Below, one piece after another: positions 5,953-12,261 of a stretch of DNA of 12,261 nt (position 1 is the stretch's first letter; every line of letters begins with the position of its first letter). Position numbers and translations under genes: made by a program. The notes under the pieces were generated by a model, which worked only from the letters and a program-made list of their open reading frames with translations, was not told the DNA's origin and did no database searches. The DNA comes from Dehalococcoidia bacterium (GTDB taxonomy: Bacteria > Chloroflexota > Dehalococcoidia > UBA3495), in the NCBI GenBank assembly GCA_030753265.1, contig JASMCQ010000040.1:1-12261 (forward strand). The letters run 5' to 3'.

Positions 5953-6879
5953 CTACCAGTCCCGGCCCTTGATGTATTTGAATGCGGCGGTGGCGGCGGT
6001 GGCGCCGTCTCCGGCCGAAGACGCCAGCTTGGCTGCCGAGTACTGGCGGATGTCGCCGGCCGCGTATAACCCTGGCACCTCGGTCTCCATGGAGATGTTG
6101 ACGGGGATGTGGCCGGCCCCGTCAACCCGGAGCAGGCCCTTGACCAGCTGCGAATTGGGCTCCAACCCCACGTAGACGAAGAGGCCCGTCACCTCCACCA
6201 GGTTCTCCAGGTTGGTCACCACGTTGCGGACCTTGACCCCGGAAACCACGTCTCCTCCTTGCACTTCCTCGATCTGGGTATTCCAGACCACCTCAATCTT
6301 GCGGTTGGCTCTTACCCGGTCCTGCAAGACCTTCTGCGCCCGCAGCTGGTCTCGCCGGTGGAAGAGCAGCACCCGGTCGACGTATTCGGTGAGAGTCAGG
6401 GCCTCGTCGGCCGCCGCGTCGCCGCCGCCGGCGACGCCGACGACCTGGCCCATGTACATTGGACCATCGCAGGTCGCGCAGTGGGACACCCCGCGGCCGT
6501 AGTACTCGTCCTCGCCCGGTATTCCCAGTTTGCGCGCGGTGGAGCCGGCGGCGACGATTACCGCCTTAGCCCGGTAGTCGCCCGAATCGGTGGAGACCAC
6601 CTTGTACTGGCCGTCCATCGAGACTCCGGAGGCCTCGCTCATAATCAACTCGGCGCCGGCGTCCATTGCCTGGACCTGAACCGTGGGACCCAACTCGGAA
6701 CCGGAAATCCCATCTGGGAAACCGGGGAAGTTTTCGATCTTCTCGATGTTGATGATCTGCGCACCACCCATCATCTGCTCAATCAACCCTGTGGACAGTC
6801 CGTACCGGGCGCCGAACATCGCCGCGGTCATTCCGGCCAGGCCGCCGCCGATCACCAGAACGTCGTAGTCTTTAGCCAA
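5953..6879 (-). CDS. trxB: Thioredoxin-disulfide reductase
   Basis: Flavoprotein of 308 aa that passes electrons from NADPH through FAD and a redox disulfide to thioredoxin, in the cytoplasm. Seen are the FAD motif GGGLAG (11-16), the active-site CATC (C134/C137) in VSHCATCDGP, the NADPH motif GGGDAA (151-156), HRR (174-176) contacting the 2'-phosphate, and the FAD motif GDIR (275-278). The length is normal for the family. The start is a TTG at 6879 (then AKDYDVLVIGGG), with a perfect AAGGAGG 8 nt upstream. The longer frame to 6957 begins inside the -35 box of the predicted promoter and cannot be right. It is the first gene of a likely operon with the LiaF-like and CoA-binding genes, and it diverges from the CocE-type hydrolase. 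Confidence 0.95.
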   Translation of the reverse strand: MAKDYDVLVIGGGLAGMTAAMFGARYGLSTGLIEQMMGGAQIINIEKIENFPGFPDGISGSELGPTVQVQAMDAGAELIMSEASGVSMDGQYKVVSTDSGDYRAKAVIVAAGSTARKLGIPGEDEYYGRGVSHCATCDGPMYMGQVVGVAGGGDAAADEALTLTEYVDRVLLFHRRDQLRAQKVLQDRVRANRKIEVVWNTQIEEVQGGDVVSGVKVRNVVTNLENLVEVTGLFVYVGLEPNSQLVKGLLRVDGAGHIPVNISMETEVPGLYAAGDIRQYSAAKLASSAGDGATAATAAFKYIKGRDW

Positions 6880-6887
6880 GATGGGGA

Positions 6888-6894
6888 CCTCCTT
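6888..6894 (-). promoter_or_regulatory. Ribosome-binding site that fixes the TTG start of trxB
   Basis: AAGGAGG on the minus strand, 8 nt before TTG (6877-6879). No ATG lies at a suitable distance in this frame, so the TTG is the start. Confidence 0.85.
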
Positions 6895-6927
6895 GATACT
6901 GCCGATTCTTGCCAATTCTACAGGGTT

Positions 6928-6957
6928 ACTATATCGGCGGCCAGTTTTGAGTGTCAA
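6928..6957 (-). promoter_or_regulatory. Sigma-70-type promoter of the trxB operon
   Basis: Minus-strand TTGACA (6952-6957) is perfect, and TATAGT (6928-6933) matches the consensus at 5 of 6 bases, with an 18-bp spacer. Transcription would start near 6921, giving a leader of about 42 nt to the TTG codon. Confidence 0.75.
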
Positions 6958-6971
6958 CCGGGCGTTGGGCG

Positions 6972-7000
6972 TTGCGCCTACGGTGGCAGGAGCCTAAAAT
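6972..7000 (+). promoter_or_regulatory. Possible promoter of the CocE-type hydrolase
   Basis: TTGCGC (6972-6977), a 17-bp spacer and TAAAAT (6995-7000, 5 of 6 matches). It is divergent from and adjacent to the trxB promoter and would give a leader of about 75 nt. The -35 is weak. Confidence 0.45.
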
Positions 7001-7080
7001 GGTATCCAAATGGCCCGTGCATGTCTTTCACCCACTGTGGGCCCTGTGGTGATTCGTAACGCTGTCTGGAAGGTTAGCTG

Positions 7081-8934
7081 ATGCGCCAAGGAGAGCCTGC
7101 TCCTGCGGGGGCTTACCAGGTCTACAGCGAACACAACACCATGGTGGCCATGCGCGACGAGGTACACCTGGCGGCGGACATTCACCGTCCTGCTCTGGAC
7201 GGCCGGCCTCAGGACGGCCCTTTCCCCGTCCTGCTCTGCCGCACCCCCTACAACAAGTCGGCTGAGGTCAGGGCCCTGGAGGCCGGCTTCTTCACGGTCC
7301 GAGGATACGTTACCGTGCTCCAGGACTGCCGGGGAAGGTACGCATCAGGAGGGGGCTTCACCAAGTACGTGGACGAAGCCCGCGATGGCTTCGACACGCT
7401 GGATTGGCTGGCCCGGCAACCCTGGTGCAACGGCAAGATCGGCACCTACGGCCTTTCCTACAGCGCTCACACTCAGGCGGCGCTGGCCTGCCTGAATCCG
7501 CCGAACTTGACCTGCATGTGGCTGGAGTCAGGCGGGTTCTCGAACGCGTTCCTCAGCGGTTGCCGTTATGGCGGCGCCTTCGAGTTGAGACAGGTCACCT
7601 GGGCGTTCCGGGAAGCCAAGGAAAGCCAGGGGGTCCACGCCCACCCGCTGGTGGCCAAGGCCGCGATTGAAAACCAGAACATCCACGATTGGTTCCGGCG
7701 ACTGCCCTGGAAAAAGGGCCATTCCCCCTTGCGCTGGACGCCGGATTACGAGAACTACCTGATGGAAATCTGGAGCCGGGAGACCTTCGACGACTTCTGG
7801 CGGCAGACCGGCCTCTGCGCCGAAACGCATTACGCCGAGTTCGCCGGCGTGCCCCAAGTGCACATGGGAAGCTGGTACGACCCCTACGCCCGCAGTACCA
7901 CTGACAACTACCTGGCCCTTTCTCGGGAAAAGCCGGGCCCGGTGAGCCTGATCATGGGACCCTGGACCCATGGCGCCCGGTCCGTGACCCACGCCGGCGA
8001 TGCCGACCTGGGTCCGCTGTCAATCCTGGACAACAACCTGGGCCGGGACTACAACCACCTGCGCCTCCGCTTCTTCGACCACTGGCTCAAGGGCATCGAA
8101 AATGGTTGGGAAGATGAGCCTCACGTGAGAATCTTCGTTATGGGCGGCGGGTCCGGGCGGCGCAACTCCCACCGGCGGCTCGACCACGGGGGCAGCTGGC
8201 GGGCCGAACGGGAATGGCCCCTGGCCCGGGCCATAAACACCGCTTTCTACCTTCAGCCGGGTGGGGGTTTGTCCACCGAGTCCGCCCCAGGGTCTCATCC
8301 CCCCAGCAGGTACCTCTTTGACCCGGATCGGCCCGTGCCCACTATCGGAGGAAACATCTCTTCGGGCACGCCGATCATGGAACCAGGCGGTTTCGACCAG
8401 AGGGAGGCGCCCGAGTTTCACGGCTGCAGTCCTCCGTACCTGCCGCTTGCGGCGCGTTCGGACGTGCTGCCGTTCCAGACCGATCTCCTGCCCGAAGACC
8501 TGGAGATTACCGGCCCCATCTCGGTGCATCTGTGGATCGAGTCTTCAGCGGTGGACACCGACTTTACCGCCAAGCTGGTGGACGTTTACCCTCCGTCCTC
8601 CGACTACCCCGAGGGCTACGCTCTGAACCTGTGCGACGGCATCCTGCGGACCAAGTTCCGGAACTCCTGGGAGAACCCCGATCTGATGGAGCCCGGAACG
8701 GTTTACCCGGTCACGGTACAGCTACTGCCCGTCAGCAACCTTTTTGTCCGGGGGCACCGCATCCGGGTGGACATTTCCTCCAGCAACTTTCCCCGCTTCG
8801 ACGTCAACGGAAACACCGGGGAGAACCCGGCCACCTCTCCGGTCAGAATCCCTGCCCTGAACAGCGTGTACCACGATGCCGAACACCCCTCCCACGCTCT
8901 CTTGCCGGTGGTTCCGGCGGGCGGATCGCGGTAG
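7081..8934 (+). CDS. CocE/NonD-family alpha/beta hydrolase (X-Pro dipeptidyl-peptidase S15 type)
   Basis: Serine hydrolase of 617 aa. Alpha/beta-hydrolase core: VLLCRTPYNKS (50-60), GYVTVLQDCRGRYASGG (75-91) with the oxyanion-hole region, and the nucleophile elbow GLSYSAHTQ with S126. Likely acid D267 in GSWYDPYA and base H297 in GPWTHGA complete the triad, matching the order in cocaine esterase (Ser, Asp, His). The C-terminal part (about 345-610) is the PepX_C jelly-roll, with DVLPFQTDLL, ITGPISVHLW and HRIRVDISSSNFPRFD. Family members cleave esters, acylated compounds such as beta-lactam precursors, or X-Pro peptides, and the substrate here is unknown. There is no signal peptide, so it is probably cytoplasmic. 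The elbow has Ala where many relatives have Gly. The ATG at 7081 has GGAAGG 7 nt upstream. It converges on the methyltransferase with a 21-bp gap and no visible terminator. Confidence 0.93.
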   Translation: MRQGEPAPAGAYQVYSEHNTMVAMRDEVHLAADIHRPALDGRPQDGPFPVLLCRTPYNKSAEVRALEAGFFTVRGYVTVLQDCRGRYASGGGFTKYVDEARDGFDTLDWLARQPWCNGKIGTYGLSYSAHTQAALACLNPPNLTCMWLESGGFSNAFLSGCRYGGAFELRQVTWAFREAKESQGVHAHPLVAKAAIENQNIHDWFRRLPWKKGHSPLRWTPDYENYLMEIWSRETFDDFWRQTGLCAETHYAEFAGVPQVHMGSWYDPYARSTTDNYLALSREKPGPVSLIMGPWTHGARSVTHAGDADLGPLSILDNNLGRDYNHLRLRFFDHWLKGIENGWEDEPHVRIFVMGGGSGRRNSHRRLDHGGSWRAEREWPLARAINTAFYLQPGGGLSTESAPGSHPPSRYLFDPDRPVPTIGGNISSGTPIMEPGGFDQREAPEFHGCSPPYLPLAARSDVLPFQTDLLPEDLEITGPISVHLWIESSAVDTDFTAKLVDVYPPSSDYPEGYALNLCDGILRTKFRNSWENPDLMEPGTVYPVTVQLLPVSNLFVRGHRIRVDISSSNFPRFDVNGNTGENPATSPVRIPALNSVYHDAEHPSHALLPVVPAGGSR

Positions 8935-8955
8935 CGTTTGCCGGCGTTTCGGCCC

Positions 8956-9546
8956 TCATCCACGGCGCAGCATCATCATGTACTGGTCGCCGTTCAGGTC
9001 GCGCCATCCTCGTGATCTGAAGCCCGCTTCGGCAGCCAGAGCTTCCAGGTCCGCCGGGTCTATCCGGCGTTCCAGAGGCGGTCCGTCTCCGGTTTCCTTG
9101 CGGTACCACTCCAAGATGGTGCACCAACCCCGGGGATGAAGCAGTTCTCGCACGGCGCCCAGCAGCCGGGCCTGGTCCGGGCTGTGGTGGACCATGAAGG
9201 CCAGGAAGGCCCCATCCAAGGAGCCCTTCTCCAGCGGGAATTCAAACTCATCGCACTTTACTACCTCAACGTTGCCCAGTCGGGCCAGGGCTACGGTCTC
9301 CTGGCAAGCGGCCACCATTTCCTCGTCGATATCCAGCGCATAGAGCTTGCCGTTGACCAGGTACTTGGCCAGAGGCACCGTGAAGAAACCGGGCCCACAG
9401 CCGATGTCTGCTACCGTGTCGTGGAGGTTGATTCCGCTGAAGCTCAGAATGGGGAAGGGGTCCAGCCGTTCGCTTCGCTCCGGCGCCATAAGAGCACGGA
9501 TGAACTCCTGAGTGGTCATGTGCTTGGACTCAAACTCGGACGACAT
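8956..9546 (-). CDS. Class I SAM-dependent methyltransferase
   Basis: Protein of 196 aa with a seven-strand methyltransferase core. Motif I is VADIGCGPGFFT (45-56), which binds S-adenosylmethionine. The acidic residue ending strand 2 is in LYALDID (68-74). Motif II is in CDEFEFPLEKGSLDGAF (about 98-114), followed by FMVHHSPDQARLLGAVRELLHPRG. It belongs to the small UbiE/Methyltransf_11-like group. Nothing identifies the acceptor substrate, and the neighbours do not help. The ATG at 9546 has AGGAGGGG about 7 nt upstream, so the start is secure. The gene is monocistronic and convergent with the hydrolase. Confidence 0.92.
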   Translation of the reverse strand: MSSEFESKHMTTQEFIRALMAPERSERLDPFPILSFSGINLHDTVADIGCGPGFFTVPLAKYLVNGKLYALDIDEEMVAACQETVALARLGNVEVVKCDEFEFPLEKGSLDGAFLAFMVHHSPDQARLLGAVRELLHPRGWCTILEWYRKETGDGPPLERRIDPADLEALAAEAGFRSRGWRDLNGDQYMMMLRRG

Positions 9547-9875
9547 CGCTTCACCCCTCCTACTGATATTAATTTACATTAGGTGGTGCGGCGGCGCAAT
9601 CGGCACAAGCCGCGAGGTTACGACGGCCTCAGGTCCGGCGATGCTAGACGCCACGGCATGGCGCCCCGATGGGCCTGGAATTTTGGCCGGAGGGCCGTGG
9701 CGGTAAAGGCCGCGGCGGGTACTGCTGGACTCCCGGTGGATGTGGGTTCCGCCCGGTGAAAGACCTTGGCCACAGGAGGAAATAGGGGTGCCCGCCCTAC
9801 CTCTCAGAGGGTTGGAGCAGTGACAATTAGAGAAGACTTGCAAAGGCAAACCGAGAGGAGGCCGGGGGCCTGCAT
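9547..9875. other. Gene-poor intergenic region with hairpin-forming sequence
   Basis: No convincing gene on either strand. A strong hairpin lies at 9694-9716: GCCGTGGC pairs with GCCGCGGC over a 7-nt loop. A strong ribosome-like AGGAGGA (9774-9780) is followed 8 nt later by GTG and an 11-codon frame ending at TGA 9821-9823. I could not match any known RNA gene or riboswitch core. Confidence 0.5.
9571..9599 (-). promoter_or_regulatory. Possible promoter of the methyltransferase
   Basis: Minus-strand TTGCGC (9594-9599), a 17-bp spacer and TAAATT (9571-9576). This is the same weak -35 hexamer and spacing as the hydrolase promoter candidate. It would give a short leader of about 18 nt containing the ribosome site. 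Confidence 0.35.
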
Positions 9876-10109
9876 ATGCAGAAGGCTGCAATCCTCATTG
9901 TAATCTTTATGGCGGTCGGGGCCGTAGGTCTGGCCACGATTATCTGGACCTCGTTCAACGGACGAGAAAACGCGACCGTATCGAGGGATATACTGGCAAC
10001 CAAGACCGCTGAGCTACGGGACCCGTCGAGCTTCAGCCAATATCCCGATTCTAGCAGCACCGAGCTGGAGAGCGCTTCGTCGGTTACCCCGACTTCAACG
10101 CCGGAGTAG
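9876..10109 (+). CDS. Small single-pass membrane-anchored protein (hypothetical)
   Basis: Predicted protein of 77 aa. The N-terminus has a Lys, then one hydrophobic helix (about 4-25, AAILIVIFMAVGAVGLATIIW), followed by an acidic Ser/Thr/Pro-rich tail ending in TPTSTPE. This would be a signal anchor with an extracytoplasmic tail. I do not recognise a family. For the call: a clean helix with a Trp near its end and GC-biased third positions. Against: the ribosome site AGGAGG ends 14 nt before the ATG, which is long, and the ATG sits inside the 12-bp palindrome CTGCATATGCAG (9870-9881). It is isolated, with no operon partner. Confidence 0.5.
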   Translation: MQKAAILIVIFMAVGAVGLATIIWTSFNGRENATVSRDILATKTAELRDPSSFSQYPDSSSTELESASSVTPTSTPE

Positions 10110-10374
10110 CAGAAACGGGGACGGGCCAGCTGGGTTTGCCGTGAACAATTAGATCGTGAAACCCGGAAGAGCGGGACGTGGCGCCGGCCCTCACCAATGC
10201 TTCCAACCGCACTCGCTCCAGGACGTGCACTGGAGCCTCGAAGCCGAAGATGGACCGCATCAGTCGCTGTGATCCCGTGACGTGGATAAAAGGGCGACGG
10301 ATACATTTCTGGCGCCGGGCTTTTCGGAAGCCGGTCCAGGTGAGTACTGGCACGCCTGCCGCCATCTCAATTCG
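10110..10374. other. Intergenic region upstream of glyA
   Basis: No supported gene. A perfect 7-bp hairpin, GCTCCAG (10215-10221) with CTGGAGC (10230-10236) and an 8-nt loop, has no T-run on either strand. A 93-codon minus-strand frame (10084-10365) has coding-like third positions but no ribosome site or recognisable motif. Confidence 0.45.
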
Positions 10375-10403
10375 TTGACAGCCCGATAGGCCGGGCGTAC
10401 ACT
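10375..10403 (+). promoter_or_regulatory. Sigma-70-type promoter of glyA
   Basis: TTGACA (10375-10380) is perfect, the spacer is 17 bp and the -10 is TACACT (10398-10403, 4 of 6). Transcription would start near 10410, leaving about 100 nt of leader before the glyA ATG. Confidence 0.65.
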
Positions 10404-10423
10404 ACGCACTGACTTGGGCTCAA

Positions 10424-10484
10424 GCTCCGCTGCCCACGGTAGGGTTTCTGTTGCCACTTGCAATGCCGCTGGCAAGACAGGAGC
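10424..10484 (+). promoter_or_regulatory. Potentially structured glyA leader
   Basis: GCTCC (10424-10428) can pair with GGAGC (10480-10484). It would enclose a small CCC/GGG hairpin (10433-10435 with 10442-10444) and a 6-bp stem TTGCCA (10451-10456) with TGGCAA (10470-10475), a three-way-junction layout. I see no conserved core of glycine, tetrahydrofolate or SAM riboswitches, so any regulatory role is speculative. Confidence 0.3.
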
Positions 10485-10511
10485 GTAGGAGGCCGTTGTC
10501 AGGAGATGGGG

Positions 10512-11756
10512 ATGTCCGCCATTGCCGAACGAGACCCCGAGGTCGCCCGGGCTATTCAGCAGGAAGATGAACGCCAGCGTAACAGCATCGTGCTGATCGC
10601 GGCGGAAAACTACGCCAGCAAGGCGGTCCTGGAAGCCCAATCCGGGGTGATGAACAACAAATACGCCGAGGGATATCCGGGGAGACGTTACTACGGCGGT
10701 TGTCAGTACGTGGACGTGGTGGAAACCCTGGCGCTCCAACGGGCCAAGGCAATATTTGGACCCGAACACGTCAATGTGCAACCCCACAGCGGCGCTCAGG
10801 CTAACATGGCAGCCTACTTCGCCCTGCTTGAGCCCGGCGACAAAGTGATGGGGATGCAGTTGGACCACGGCGGCCACCTGACCCATGGGGCCTCGGTCAA
10901 CTTTTCCGGAAAGCTCTACAACTTCATTCCCTACGGAGTAGACCGGGACACCGAGACGATAAACTACGATGAGCTGGAGCGGATGGCTCTGGAGCATCGT
11001 CCCAAGCTGATCGTCGCCGGGTGCAGCGCCTATTCTCGAATCCTGGACTTCCCCCGGTTTCGCGCCATTGCCGACCGGGTGGACGCCAAACTGATGGTGG
11101 ACATGGCCCACATTGCCGGTTTGGTGGCCGGCGGAGCGCATCCCTCGCCACTGCCGTACGCCCATGTCGTCACTTCCACCACCCAGAAGAGCCTTCGCGG
11201 CCCCAGGGGCGGGTTCATCCTCGCCACCGAGGAATTGGCGCGCAAGGTAAACTTTGCCGTGTTTCCCTACACCCAGGGCGGGCCCTTGATGCATGTTATC
11301 GCGGCCAAGGCCATCTGCTTTGGAGAAGCCTTGGACCCGGCATTCGCCCAGTATGCGTCCCAGGTGGTGGAGAACTCCCGCACCCTGGCCCAAGACCTCT
11401 CCGAGGCGGGATTCCGGTTGGTTTCCGGCGGTACCGACAACCACCTGTCGCTGATTGATCTGACGCCTTTGGGCATCACGGGGCAGGAGGCGGAAACCGC
11501 CCTGGAGAAGGTCGGAATAGTCGTCAACAAGAACGCCATCCCCTACGATGCCAAGCCGCCGAGGGTCGCCAGCGGCCTTCGTCTCGGCACCCCCGCCATC
11601 ACCAGCAGGGGGTTCGATCAAAAGGCGGTCCGGAGGGTGGCCCGCATGATAATCGACGTTCTCACCGCAATGGGGGACGAGAAAGTGCAACGCCGGGTCG
11701 CCGAGGAAGTACGCGATCTGGCTCCGCGATATCCGGTGCCCGGTTTGGACCTATAG
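10512..11756 (+). CDS. glyA: Serine hydroxymethyltransferase
   Basis: PLP enzyme of 414 aa that interconverts serine plus tetrahydrofolate with glycine plus 5,10-methylene-tetrahydrofolate, the main source of one-carbon units. Seen: [18 protein letters not shown] (28-45), the family signature [17 protein letters not shown] (49-65), the PLP-contact motif [13 protein letters not shown] (196-208), and the PLP-binding lysine K226 in [14 protein letters not shown], followed by the C-terminal substrate-binding [11 protein letters not shown]. The length is normal. The residue before the lysine is Gln225, where most enzymes have His. The frame extends up to 10458, but AGGAG 6 nt before the ATG at 10512 fixes the start. 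The gene has its own promoter and lies about 75 bp upstream of rpsF. Confidence 0.97.
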   Translation: MSAIAERDPEVARAIQQEDERQRNSIVLIAAENYASKAVLEAQSGVMNNKYAEGYPGRRYYGGCQYVDVVETLALQRAKAIFGPEHVNVQPHSGAQANMAAYFALLEPGDKVMGMQLDHGGHLTHGASVNFSGKLYNFIPYGVDRDTETINYDELERMALEHRPKLIVAGCSAYSRILDFPRFRAIADRVDAKLMVDMAHIAGLVAGGAHPSPLPYAHVVTSTTQKSLRGPRGGFILATEELARKVNFAVFPYTQGGPLMHVIAAKAICFGEALDPAFAQYASQVVENSRTLAQDLSEAGFRLVSGGTDNHLSLIDLTPLGITGQEAETALEKVGIVVNKNAIPYDAKPPRVASGLRLGTPAITSRGFDQKAVRRVARMIIDVLTAMGDEKVQRRVAEEVRDLAPRYPVPGLDL

Positions 11757-11785
11757 TTGAGCCGCCCAGGCTCCGATGCTATAAT
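11757..11785 (+). promoter_or_regulatory. Strong promoter of the rpsF operon
   Basis: TTGAGC (11757-11762) begins at the first base after the glyA stop. A 17-bp spacer leads to a perfect TATAAT (11780-11785) preceded by TG (TGCTATAAT, an extended -10). Transcription would start near 11792. Confidence 0.75.
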
Positions 11786-11800
11786 CTCTGTACTTATGAA

Positions 11801-11822
11801 TTCCTTGTGGGTTCCTTGTGGG
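11801..11822 (+). repeat. Perfect tandem duplication of an 11-mer in the rpsF leader
   Basis: TTCCTTGTGGG occurs twice head to tail (11801-11811 and 11812-11822), ending 7 nt before the TTG start codon. The second copy supplies the GTGGGG that may act as the ribosome site. Confidence 0.8.
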
Positions 11823-11829
11823 GTTTTTC

Positions 11830-12261
11830 TTGCGTCATTATGAACTTGTAGTCATCCTTAGCCCAATGCTGAATCAGGATCAGGCGTCCGATACTTGGGG
11901 ACGTATCAAGTCATTTATCAGTGACCGGAGTGGGGATATTAACCATGAAGAAAAATGGGGCACCCGCCGGTTAGCCTATCCCATTCGCAAAGGGCAGTAC
12001 CAATTCCTGGAGGGCAGCTACCACCTGACCCGTTTCAGCACCGACCAGCCCTTCAACATAGAGTTGGAAAAGTTCCTCCGGCTCGATGATCAGGTGCTGC
12101 GCTCATTGGTGGTCGTCGCGCCACCTCTGGGCGCCATTCCTCAACCGCCGCCCGTAGCGGTGGCGGCGGTGGCAGAGGCCACCCCGGCTGCTGCCGAAGA
12201 GGCCCCAGCCGAGGCGGCGGAGCCGGTGGCGGAAGTGGCGGTTGTCGAAGAAGAAGCTCCG
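11830..12261 (+). CDS. rpsF: 30S ribosomal protein S6, 3' end outside the window
   Basis: Ribosomal protein S6, which pairs with S18 on the small-subunit platform. It is partial, with 144 codons and no stop before the window ends. The N-terminus RHYELVVILSP is the family hallmark, followed by EEKWGTRRLAYPIRKGQYQFLEG (about 40-62) and FNIELEKFLRLDDQVLRSLVV (75-95). The globular domain ends near residue 97. A low-complexity Ala/Pro/Glu/Val tail follows and is still running at the window edge, so the protein is at least 45 residues longer than the usual 95-100. The start is TTG 11830 (canonical spacing to RHYEL), with GTGGGG about 6 nt upstream. A GTG at 11818 is the alternative, and there is no ATG. 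ssb and rpsR would be expected downstream. Confidence 0.93.
   Translation, partial: MRHYELVVILSPMLNQDQASDTWGRIKSFISDRSGDINHEEKWGTRRLAYPIRKGQYQFLEGSYHLTRFSTDQPFNIELEKFLRLDDQVLRSLVVVAPPLGAIPQPPPVAVAAVAEATPAAAEEAPAEAAEPVAEVAVVEEEAP

Noticed and set aside
9797..9815. CTCTCAGAGG resembling the 3' side of a glycine riboswitch
   Set aside because: No upstream pairing partner or CCGAAGGGGCAA-like core is present, and it lies about 700 nt from glyA, upstream of that gene's own promoter.
9831..9880. Resemblance of GCAAAGGCAAACC to the c-di-GMP-I riboswitch core
   Set aside because: The two helices and the tetraloop/receptor that must follow are absent. The match is limited to a dozen bases.
9827..10306. 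159-aa minus-strand frame antisense to the small membrane protein
   Set aside because: Ser/Arg-rich with no domain. The plus-strand frame has a clean membrane helix and is the better reading.
10084..10365. 93-codon minus-strand frame between the small membrane gene and glyA
   Set aside because: Third-position composition is coding-like, but there is no ribosome site, no motif, and it overlaps the end of the 77-aa gene. It is kept only as a remote possibility.
10260..11690. 476-aa minus-strand open frame antisense to glyA
   Set aside because: It is a shadow of a clearly conserved gene. The translation is rich in Gly/His/Val with no family motifs, as expected from high GC third positions on the opposite strand.

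Overview
The window is GC-rich bacterial chromosome, densely packed with housekeeping and regulatory genes. It contains no phage, insertion-sequence, CRISPR or tRNA/rRNA signals. A free-living Chloroflexota (Dehalococcoidia/SAR202-like) bacterium would fit: S6 has a long Ala/Pro/Glu tail, there is a soluble PAS-HisKA_3 kinase with NarL-type regulators, a LiaF-like membrane protein and a CocE-type hydrolase. That placement is inference and unproven.

Left block (1-3520, all minus strand) is signal transduction. A soluble PAS histidine kinase and a NarL/FixJ response regulator form a tight operon. Its promoter (TTGTTT-N17-TATAAT) is overlapped by a 16-bp palindrome, and it ends at a hairpin-plus-T-run terminator. 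Downstream is a second unit: a stand-alone receiver protein followed by an ECF sigma factor, with no anti-sigma gene visible. The kinase may feed both receivers, and the sigma factor would be one output.

Middle block (3608-6957, minus strand) holds an SDR dehydrogenase, then, reading upstream, a CoA-binding (YccU-type) protein, a LiaF-like membrane protein and a thioredoxin reductase. The last three are probably one operon driven by TTGACA-N18-TATAGT. The most interesting signal lies here. The CoA-binding gene has an in-frame TGA at the position of the family's near-invariant Cys. Past it the frame stays open for 21 more codons that match the family's C-terminus, and a SECIS-like stem-loop lies at a suitable distance downstream. 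It is either a new selenoprotein candidate or a recent nonsense mutation.

Right block: a CocE/NonD-type alpha/beta hydrolase (plus strand) diverges from the reductase and converges on a small SAM methyltransferase (minus strand). A long gene-poor stretch (9547-10511) follows, holding at most one small membrane-anchored protein. Then come glyA (serine hydroxymethyltransferase, with its own promoter and about 100 nt of leader) and the 5' part of rpsF (ribosomal protein S6), which runs off the window. Several true starts differ from the longest ORFs, because good Shine-Dalgarno sequences point to internal ATG or TTG codons.
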